59,230 nt of DNA from positions 1-59,230 of the forward strand of contig NZ_JBLZFY010000016.1 of assembly GCF_050753365.1 (NCBI RefSeq). Reading direction: 5' to 3'. Both the position numbers and the translations under genes were made by a program. Below the pieces are notes generated by a model, which was not told the origin of the DNA, searched no databases, and saw only the letters and a list, made by a program, of their open reading frames with translations. Positions 36,954 to 43,980 of the stretch are shown one piece after another. Position 1 is the first letter of the stretch. The number at the start of each line of letters is the position of its first letter. Source of the DNA: Geminocystis sp050753365. GTDB lineage: Bacteria; Cyanobacteriota; Cyanobacteriia; Cyanobacteriales; Cyanobacteriaceae.

Positions 36954-37697
36954 CTAATTATTTTTCAGTTTTTCAATTTGAGTTAACACTCTTTTTTGTA
37001 CTTGCTGATATGCTGACTCTACTTTACCTAAATCTCGGCGAAAGCGATCCTTATCCAAGACTCTTTTTTCTGTGTCTTGTTCCAATACATCCCATAAACG
37101 ACAAGTATCGGGACTAATTTCGTCCGCTAAAAGGATTGTTCCTTCTTGATCTAAACCAAATTCTAGTTTAAAATCCACTAACGTAATATCACAACTTGCG
37201 AAAAATTCTATCAGATATTGATTAATTTTCAGGGCTTTTTCTTTCAGCAGAGATATTTGTTCAGGGGTAGCTATATTCAATAATGTTAATCGATCGATTG
37301 TCAAGAGGGGATCGCCCAAGTCATCGTTTTTCAAGTAAAATTCTACGAGGGGAAAAGCTAATTTTTGTCCTTCGGGTAAACCTGTCTGTTTGCACAAACT
37401 TCCTGCTGCAATATTTCTCACTACCACTTCTAAGGGGATAATTTCCACTGCTTTAACGAGCATTTCTCTTTCTGACTTTTGATCCAAAAAATGAGTTTTG
37501 ATGCCCTTATTGCCCAATAATTCCAGTAATGCGGACGATATTGTACAGTTGATACTCCCTTTATTTTCGATCGAACCTTTTTTCTGAGCATTAAAGGCGG
37601 TAGCGTCATCTTTAAAATAAGTTAAGTATTCTCGATCGTTTTCAGTAGCATAAACTATTTTAGCTTTTCCTTCATATAATTTTTTACCTGTGGACAT
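36954..37697 (-). CDS. purC: SAICAR synthetase
   Basis: 247 residues from the ATG at 37697 (MSTGKKLYEGKAKIVYAT); a TTG six bases upstream is a weaker start. ATP-dependent ligation of aspartate to CAIR in purine synthesis. Motifs: LYEGKAKIVY nucleotide-binding N-terminus, EVVVRNIAAGSLCK and LVDFKLEFGLD, then DEISPDTCRLWD. It probably heads a unit with bamA, 28 bp downstream. PurB, which uses its product, is 25 kb away. Confidence 0.96.
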   Translation of the reverse strand: MSTGKKLYEGKAKIVYATENDREYLTYFKDDATAFNAQKKGSIENKGSINCTISSALLELLGNKGIKTHFLDQKSEREMLVKAVEIIPLEVVVRNIAAGSLCKQTGLPEGQKLAFPLVEFYLKNDDLGDPLLTIDRLTLLNIATPEQISLLKEKALKINQYLIEFFASCDITLVDFKLEFGLDQEGTILLADEISPDTCRLWDVLEQDTEKRVLDKDRFRRDLGKVESAYQQVQKRVLTQIEKLKNN

Positions 37698-37866
37698 AAT
37701 CAAAAGTTATTCTCAAAAATTTTAAATTTAGATATTATATCAAGTATCGTCTCCGTCAAGACTTAGCACAAGGAAGAAAATGTCCATAAGAACAAGGATA
37801 CAAAGGAGGTTCATATCTAAGGAAAACGATAAAAAGCAAGTGTTTTTTCAACGGGTAAAGAGTTAC

Positions 37867-37882
37867 GAGGTTTACTTACCTC
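37867..37882 (-). other. Hairpin downstream of tnpB, candidate right-end/omega-RNA element
   Basis: GAGGTTTACTTACCTC forms a 5-bp stem with a 6-base loop about 40 bp past the tnpB stop on its coding strand. IS200/IS605 elements end in short subterminal hairpins, and the TnpB guide RNA (omega-RNA) spans this region in characterised elements. The exact boundary and guide cannot be fixed here. Confidence 0.35.
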
Positions 37883-37921
37883 CTGATTATAGTTTCGATC
37901 GAGACGAACTTTATGAGTGAA

Positions 37922-39139
37922 CTACCCACACTGAACTGACGTTACAGTGTTGGCTTCCTGCCCAGAAACTAGCGTAGTAGTAGATTTCTTGCGTCCTCCC
38001 TTACCCCGACTTACAGTTTGACGACAGGCTTTATCCCCCGTTCCAGAGGTCTGTAAAATTCGTAGTCCTTCATCTCGGATATTAATTGCTGCGTTTATAT
38101 CTCTATCATGTTTAGTGCCACACTTTACGCAACTCCAGTATCTTACATTTAGGGGTAAGCTGTCTATTTTGTTTAAGCACACATGACAAGTTTTAGAGCT
38201 AGGGAAAAATCTATCTACTTCAATGTAAACTTTTCCTTCCTGCTCCGCTTTATATTTAAGCATAGTGCAAAATTGTCCCCAACCTACTTGTTGAACTGCT
38301 TTAGCTAGACAATGATTTTGCATCATGCCCTTAACATTCAGATTCTCTACTGCAATAACTTGGTTTTCGTTTACCATCCTACGAGATAGCTTGTGTAGAA
38401 AATCCTCACGACAATTAGTGATTTTTTTATGAACTCTAGCAACTTTTAACCTCGCCTTATTACGGTTATTAGACCCTTTTTGTTTACGAGATAATTGTTG
38501 CTGTTTTCTTTTTAAGTTTTTCTCATGTTTATTCAGTATCTTGGGGTTATCAAATTTAGAGCCATCACTGGTAATAGCAAAATGAGTCAAGCCTAAGTCA
38601 ATTCCAACTGCTTTACCTTCAGAGGATAAAGTCGGTTTATCTTTACCATCCTCAATCAAAACAGAAGCATAGTATTGATCACAGCAGTTTTTAGTAATAG
38701 TTACCGTTTTAATTTTACCCTCAATAGGACGATGAATTTTAGCATAAATCAATCCTATTTTGGGAACATTAAGACAGTCATCTTTAATACTGACATTGCT
38801 AGGATACTGCAATGATTGCTTACCCTGTTTTTTCTTAAAATTAGGATACTTTGCTCGTTTCTCAAAGAAATTATTAAAAGCTACTCCCAGATTTAAACAA
38901 ACTTGTTGCAAACATTGAGAGTAGGTTTCAGATAGCCAAGCAGTTTCTTCCTGTTTCTTTAACTCAGGAATTAACTTCTTGACATCATAGCCTGATAAAC
39001 CTTTTCCTGTTTTTTTGTAAGTCTCATTCATTAAATTCAAAAAATAATTCCAAAGCCACCTACAACTACCAAAGGCTTTTGCCAATGCTAGTTTTTGAGA
39101 CGAGTCTGGGTAAATTCTGATTTTAACTACTTTCAACAT
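37922..39139 (-). CDS. tnpB: TnpB RNA-guided nuclease (IS200/IS605 family), tnpA absent
   Basis: 405 residues, full length. RuvC-like catalytic residues are present: D181 (VGIDLGL), E265 (AVENLNV) and D347 (HDRDINAA), with zinc cysteines C318/C321 (CHVC) and C337/C340 (CVKC). The N-terminal helix-turn-helix domain (MLKVVKIRIYPDSSQKLALA, SCRWLWNYFL) is intact. TnpB cuts DNA with a guide RNA made from the element's right end and helps retain the element. No tnpA (Y1 transposase) is nearby, so this is an IS1341-like single-gene element or a resident nuclease. Start: ATG at 39139. Confidence 0.93.
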   Translation of the reverse strand: MLKVVKIRIYPDSSQKLALAKAFGSCRWLWNYFLNLMNETYKKTGKGLSGYDVKKLIPELKKQEETAWLSETYSQCLQQVCLNLGVAFNNFFEKRAKYPNFKKKQGKQSLQYPSNVSIKDDCLNVPKIGLIYAKIHRPIEGKIKTVTITKNCCDQYYASVLIEDGKDKPTLSSEGKAVGIDLGLTHFAITSDGSKFDNPKILNKHEKNLKRKQQQLSRKQKGSNNRNKARLKVARVHKKITNCREDFLHKLSRRMVNENQVIAVENLNVKGMMQNHCLAKAVQQVGWGQFCTMLKYKAEQEGKVYIEVDRFFPSSKTCHVCLNKIDSLPLNVRYWSCVKCGTKHDRDINAAINIRDEGLRILQTSGTGDKACRQTVSRGKGGRKKSTTTLVSGQEANTVTSVQCG

Positions 39140-39246
39140 TACTTTAGAGTAAACTTGATTTGCTATAATTTAGTTTAACATTAATTTGAGGATTTGTGCA
39201 ACAATCTAGGATGGCAATTCACTTGTGGTGAGCGTAGTCGAATCAT

Positions 39247-39295
39247 CTCACACTGATTTTATGAGTGTTTTTTGTGTGGAACAATACAGTGTGAG
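39247..39295. other. Inverted repeat upstream of tnpB
   Basis: CTCACACTG at 39247-39255 and CAGTGTGAG at 39287-39295 are perfect inverted repeats around a 31-base loop. TTTATGAGTG inside the loop (39258-39267) also occurs right beside the tnpB stop (37910-37919). This may mark the left end of the element, or be a separate repeat; it also contains GTGGTGAGCGTAGTCGAA-type repeat sequence nearby. Confidence 0.35.
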
Positions 39296-39318
39296 GCTTT
39301 TTGCCGAAGAAGCTAAAA

Positions 39319-39897
39319 CTATTTATTGCTAAATTTAACCCGTTTATACAAATCTGCTAAACTAATTTCTACCTCAACGGATTCTAAGGTTAACACATCC
39401 TGTTGACTGACTAATTCTGTCAATAACCATTGATGTTTACCTACTTTGCGATACAATTCCACCCGATAATCTTCTTGAGAGATCAAAATATACTCTTTCA
39501 ATTCAGGTATAGTGCGATAAAAAGCAAATTTTTGATTCTTGTCAAATCCTTCTGTTGAATTAGATAAAATTTCGGCAATTAAACAAGGATTCGTTACTGC
39601 GGTTTGTTTTTCGTTAGTAAAGCAAGGCTCACCTTTAATTACCATAACATCAGGATAAAAATAATTATCACCATGAGGGGGTAATAACTTCATATCACTA
39701 ACAAAAATCTCGTAACTTTGCCCATTGATTTCTAGGGGTAATAGACGGGTGAAATTAACAGCCAAACGATTATGATTAGCAGAAGCACCCGCCATTTTAA
39801 CAATTTCTCCTTCTATAAATTCGTTTTTTTCTTCGCTGATTTCTTCTTGTGCAAGATATTCTTCAACGGTGATGGGAAATACGATCGAACTTACCAT
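39319..39897 (-). CDS. Uma2-family (DUF820) nuclease-like protein
   Basis: 192 residues from the ATG at 39897 (MVSSIVFPITVEEYLAQEE), which has GAGG upstream; the TTG at 39909 is less likely. Core motifs: YFYPDVMVIKGEP (aspartate) and CLIAEILSNSTEGFDKNQKF (E...K), the PD-(D/E)XK site of Uma2, and the usual YRTIPELKEYILIS. A second, distinct Uma2 member compared with the gene at 23114. Function unproven in the family. It neighbours TnpB and an ArsR regulator but with separate promoters. Confidence 0.88.
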   Translation of the reverse strand: MVSSIVFPITVEEYLAQEEISEEKNEFIEGEIVKMAGASANHNRLAVNFTRLLPLEINGQSYEIFVSDMKLLPPHGDNYFYPDVMVIKGEPCFTNEKQTAVTNPCLIAEILSNSTEGFDKNQKFAFYRTIPELKEYILISQEDYRVELYRKVGKHQWLLTELVSQQDVLTLESVEVEISLADLYKRVKFSNK

Positions 39898-40000
39898 TTT
39901 CAACCTCAACTTTCTGGTATCTTAACTATACTTAGCAATATTGTAATTTTTTATGAGTCTTTCTTAACTTTTACCCATTGCCCATTGCCCATTGCTATAT

Positions 40001-40396
40001 CTAATCCGTTTCGTCTAAATGTTCAGCCACCGATCGATATAATTCTAAAACATGATGGTCTAAAAGACGATAAAAAACCTTTCTCCCTCTTTTTTGATAG
40101 GCAACCAAACGCATGACTTTTAAAGTCCTTAATTGGTGAGACACTGCCGATTCACTCATGTCTAAAGTAGCCGCTAAATCACAAACACACAATTCTTGTT
40201 GTGCTAATACCGATAAAATTCTTAAACGGTTAGAATCTCCTAATAAACTAAAAAACTCCGCCATTTTTTGCGCCTTATCGTTACTTAAAATTTGTGACTT
40301 AAAAGTCTCGATTAATTCTATTTCGACACTGTGAGGCTTACAAGGAATTAATTTTGTTTTGTCTTCTAAAGATTTAACGGAATAGGAAAGATTCAT
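40001..40396 (-). CDS. SmtB/ZiaR-like ArsR-family metal-sensing repressor
   Basis: 131 residues from the ATG at 40396 (MNLSYSVKSLEDK); a longer reading to 40459 lacks support. ArsR winged helix: FFSLLGDSNRLRILSVL, ELCVCDLAATLDMSESAVSHQLRTL (cited as ELCVCDLA and SESAVSHQL), VAYQKRGRKVFYRL. Zinc-site residues: an N-terminal Cys/His (PCKPHS) and CVC in helix 3 make an alpha3N site; DHHVLELYRSVAEHLDE supplies the Asp, His, His, Glu of an alpha5 site. It should leave DNA on zinc binding. Its usual target, a metal exporter or metallothionein, is not adjacent; the divergent neighbour is queC. Confidence 0.88.
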   Translation of the reverse strand: MNLSYSVKSLEDKTKLIPCKPHSVEIELIETFKSQILSNDKAQKMAEFFSLLGDSNRLRILSVLAQQELCVCDLAATLDMSESAVSHQLRTLKVMRLVAYQKRGRKVFYRLLDHHVLELYRSVAEHLDETD

Positions 40397-40582
40397 ATTT
40401 ATAGGTAGTGCTGAAAAAATTTTTCTGACGAAGGTGGAGTATCTACGCTCGATAACCACAAAGAATAGTAAACAGTTTTGGAGTTATTATAATAATATGC
40501 AGTATTTGTAAATTTATATTTTGTACTTAGTTTTTAACTAAAAATGGTTAAAACTGCGAACTTTTTTATTTATTAATGTATT

Positions 40583-41248
40583 ATGTTGAAAAGAGCTATT
40601 GTTTTATTATCAGGAGGTTTAGATTCCGCTACCAGTGCCGCCATTGCTATTGATGCAGGATACGAGACGAGAGCGCTATCCTTTCGTTATGGGCAAAAAC
40701 ACGCCAAAGAATTGGACATCGCCCAAAAATTAGCTCCCAAATTAGGCATTAAAGAACATTATATCATTGATGTTAACCTTTCTCTTTGGGGAGGCTCTTC
40801 CCTCACAGATAACAGTTTATCTATTCCCCAAGATGGAGTAAAACCCGATGAAATTCCTTCTACTTATGTACCGGGTAGAAATACTGTATTTATTTCGATC
40901 GCACTTTCTTTAGCGGAAGCTACCCAAGCAGAAGCTATTTATTTAGGTATCAACGCCATCGATTATTCTGGTTATCCTGATTGTCGCCCTGAATATTTAC
41001 AGGCTTTTCAACAATTAGCAAATCTATCCTCAAAAGTCGGTATTGAAGGAAAAGCACCCCAATTAATCGCTCCTTTAGTAACCTTGTCGAAAGTGGAAAT
41101 TGTGAAAACTGCTATGGCTTTGAATGTACCGATCGATGAAACTTGGTCGTGCTATCAAGGAGGAGAAACCCCCTGCGGTGTCTGTGATTCTTGTCGTATT
41201 CGGGATGATGCTTTACTCAAAGCAGGTTATAAACTGGGAAGTATCTAA
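40583..41248 (+). CDS. queC: 7-cyano-7-deazaguanine (preQ0) synthase
   Basis: 221 residues. Converts carboxydeazaguanine to preQ0 with ATP and ammonia. PP-loop motif SGGLDSAT at about residues 10-17; ligands GGETPCGVCDSCRIRDDA hold the four-cysteine zinc site (with the preceding CYQ cysteine). Start: ATG at 40583, length normal. It diverges from the ArsR repressor across 186 bp. QueC needs zinc, which might explain the neighbour, but this is only an inference. It supplies the pathway that ends at Tgt (14649). Confidence 0.96.
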   Translation: MLKRAIVLLSGGLDSATSAAIAIDAGYETRALSFRYGQKHAKELDIAQKLAPKLGIKEHYIIDVNLSLWGGSSLTDNSLSIPQDGVKPDEIPSTYVPGRNTVFISIALSLAEATQAEAIYLGINAIDYSGYPDCRPEYLQAFQQLANLSSKVGIEGKAPQLIAPLVTLSKVEIVKTAMALNVPIDETWSCYQGGETPCGVCDSCRIRDDALLKAGYKLGSI

Positions 41249-41267
41249 GTTTACCGATTAAGAGAGG

Positions 41268-41390
41268 GAATGAATAATGAGTAATGAGTAATGAGGAATG
41301 AGTAACGTAGGGGTTTAATATATTAAACCCCACCCCATCAGAAAACTATAAATATTTGTCAATTCTACCTGTCTCTTAATTCCTAATTCC
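41268..41390. repeat. Heptamer array and palindromic repeat after queC
   Basis: Degenerate AATGAGT heptamers at about 41269-41304, then the palindrome with arms GGGGTTTAATA and TATTAAACCCC at 41310-41331, followed by CACCCCATCA. The palindrome and flanks repeat the segment at 34567-34600. Confidence 0.7.
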
Positions 41391-41399
41391 TAATTTTTT

Positions 41400-43868
41400 A
41401 TGAAAAAAAGTGCTTTTTTATTAAGTTTAAATATTGTTTTTTTATGCTTTTTTCCTAATTCTGGTAAAAGTGCTGAAACAATTAATTTAGTCCATAGTTC
41501 TCTCATTTTTTCCGTTTCGATCGAATCCTTAGAAACCTTTGCTAAAACTGGTGAATTAAAGGGTGATTTACAACAATATAGCTCATCTTTAGATGAAAAA
41601 ACCTTAATAGAAATTCGTAATTTTCTTAATAAAACCCACGATATTGACTCTGTAATTGTCTCTAAATTAAGTCGCACTTCCTTAGCAGAAGACTTATTAA
41701 AACAACTAGGGAAAGTTGTCTCGACTCACCGTGATAGAAATGGTTTTTATGCCCTTCGAGGGGCAGTTGTTACTACAGCAACGCAACAAAATTCTTGGAC
41801 AATTCTTGATGTTTTACGCAATTTTCCCTCATCAAGTATCTTCGTTAATTTAGAATTATTAGCACAATTAAAAGATGATTTATTTCTTTATCAAAGTTAT
41901 CGAGATGCTGTAGCAAAATCGATCGAAATTCGAGCGAATAACGATAAACAACTTCACTCTAATATTGACTTAAATACCCTCAAAAATTTGAGTCAAAAAG
42001 GAGAATATCAAGTTAGTAAAGAAACTATTACCATTGAAAAACAAGACTTAAGACAAACCGATAAAGGATTTGTGAGAGAATATAGTTTTGATGTGGATGT
42101 CTATTTTCCTCAAAATACCTCAGAAAAGAAACCTTTAATCTTAATATCCCACGGATTTGGCTCTTTAAAAGAGAATTTCGTTAATTTAGCCCAACATTTA
42201 GCTAGTCATGGCTTTGTTATTGCTATTCCCGAACATATTGGTAGCAATTTACAATACCGTGAAGAATTATTAAAAGGATCGTTAAACAGTGCTTTAAGTC
42301 CAGTAGAATTTATTGCTAGACCTCAAGATATGTCGTCAGTCATCGATAAACTGCAAGAATTGACCGCTAAAAGTGAAATTTGGCAAAAAAGAGTGGATTT
42401 AAACAAAATAGGGGTTATAGGTGATTCTTTAGGAGGTACGACAGTTTTATCTTTAGCAGGAGCGCCGTTAAATATATCACGACTGCAAACAGAATGCAGA
42501 CAAGATCAAGTTATTGTCAATACTGCCGTAATTCTACAATGTCAAGGCAGTCATCTTCCTCCTGTGGAATATAATCTACAAGATTCCAGAATCAAAGCGG
42601 TTATTGCGACTCATCCCCTCACCAGTGCTATTTTTGGACCTGAAAGTTTGAGTAAAATCAAAATACCGATTATGATTACCGCAGGGGGGGATGATGTCAT
42701 TACTCCCGTAGTTATTGAGCAAGTACACCCTTTTATCTGGTTACAAAATCCTTTCAAACATCTATTATTTTATCAACCGGGTACACATTTTAGTTCTACC
42801 CAACCGAGTCCACAATATACTTTAACTAATTTACCAGAAATATTAGTTGGTCAACATAGAGATATAACGAGTCAATATTTTCATGGTATCGCTGTGGCTT
42901 TTATGGAAGCATACTTAAATAATAACTCTCAATATTTAGCTTATCTTACTCCTAATTATGGTGAATTTTCTAGTCACGAAAAATTAAATGTTTATCAAAT
43001 TAATGATTTAACTGCTGATGATATTACCTCAGTTTTTGGTAGTAATTTACCCTTAAAAATAGTGCCTCCTTTAGTGATTTCTTTTCCTTTAGTAGATAAC
43101 TATAATTCCATAGTGGATGAAATCAAAAATACGGGAAATTTAAAAGTTGCTTATTCTCAAAATACTCCTCCTTTTGGCTTTATTAATCAAGATGGATATT
43201 GGGAAGGTTATTGTAGTTTTTTAGCAGAGGAATTAGCTAGTCATTTAGAGGAGCAATTAGATTTATCTTTTAAGCCTAATATAGTATTATTTCCTTCTAA
43301 TTTAACTAACCGTTTTGATTTAGTTACTAATGGACAGGTACACTTAGAATGTGGTGCTAATAGTATGAGTCAAAATCTTGATGACATTAGTTTTTCTATT
43401 CCTTTTTTTGTCACGGGTAATTACTTCTTAATTCCTAAAACTTTAGAGAAAAATTTTAATCCTAATCACTCTTTACAAAATTTTAAAATTGGTGTCTTAA
43501 ATAACACTCCTACCGCAGATTTATTGAAAGAAAAATATCCCCAAGCTCAACCTATTTATTTTAATGAAGGTATTGAAGAAGAAATAAAAGCCCTCGAAAA
43601 AGGCTCGATCGATGCCATTTTTGATAGTAAAATTTTATTAGAAAATCAAGTATCTTCTCTCAAAAATCCCCAAGACTATTCGATCGTACCCTCTTTACCG
43701 ATAAACTGTGAATATTATGGATTATTATTACCAAAACAAGATAGCCAATGGATAGAAATAGTGAATAATTTTTTAAACAAAAAACCGTTAACAAAAGAAT
43801 ATTTTTCTCCCGAAGTAGAAGATAATTTAGCGAAAACCCTCAATTATTGCTTAAACATTAATCGCTAA
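41400..43868 (+). CDS. Exported DUF1400 alpha/beta hydrolase fused to a family-3 solute-binding domain
   Basis: 822 residues. Signal peptide 1-24 (SGKS/A cut). DUF1400 helical domain about 25-165 (INLVHSSLIFSVSIESLETF), typical of cyanobacterial exported hydrolases. Alpha/beta hydrolase about 210-510: oxyanion region ILISHGFGS, nucleophile S343 in GDSLGG, acid D431 in GGDD, histidine H463 in PGTHFS. Residues about 570-815 form a periplasmic amino-acid-binding (SBP family 3) fold: LKVAYSQNTPPFGFINQDG, DGYWEGYCSFLAEELA, GVLNNTPTADLL, DAIFDSKILL. The usual family protein ends near 550, so the C-terminal part is an extra module. It is a single gene with repeats on both sides. The substrate is unknown. 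Confidence 0.85.
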   Translation: MKKSAFLLSLNIVFLCFFPNSGKSAETINLVHSSLIFSVSIESLETFAKTGELKGDLQQYSSSLDEKTLIEIRNFLNKTHDIDSVIVSKLSRTSLAEDLLKQLGKVVSTHRDRNGFYALRGAVVTTATQQNSWTILDVLRNFPSSSIFVNLELLAQLKDDLFLYQSYRDAVAKSIEIRANNDKQLHSNIDLNTLKNLSQKGEYQVSKETITIEKQDLRQTDKGFVREYSFDVDVYFPQNTSEKKPLILISHGFGSLKENFVNLAQHLASHGFVIAIPEHIGSNLQYREELLKGSLNSALSPVEFIARPQDMSSVIDKLQELTAKSEIWQKRVDLNKIGVIGDSLGGTTVLSLAGAPLNISRLQTECRQDQVIVNTAVILQCQGSHLPPVEYNLQDSRIKAVIATHPLTSAIFGPESLSKIKIPIMITAGGDDVITPVVIEQVHPFIWLQNPFKHLLFYQPGTHFSSTQPSPQYTLTNLPEILVGQHRDITSQYFHGIAVAFMEAYLNNNSQYLAYLTPNYGEFSSHEKLNVYQINDLTADDITSVFGSNLPLKIVPPLVISFPLVDNYNSIVDEIKNTGNLKVAYSQNTPPFGFINQDGYWEGYCSFLAEELASHLEEQLDLSFKPNIVLFPSNLTNRFDLVTNGQVHLECGANSMSQNLDDISFSIPFFVTGNYFLIPKTLEKNFNPNHSLQNFKIGVLNNTPTADLLKEKYPQAQPIYFNEGIEEEIKALEKGSIDAIFDSKILLENQVSSLKNPQDYSIVPSLPINCEYYGLLLPKQDSQWIEIVNNFLNKKPLTKEYFSPEVEDNLAKTLNYCLNINR

Positions 43869-43870
43869 TA

Positions 43871-43972
<102 letters not shown>

Positions 43973-43980
43973 TTGATACG

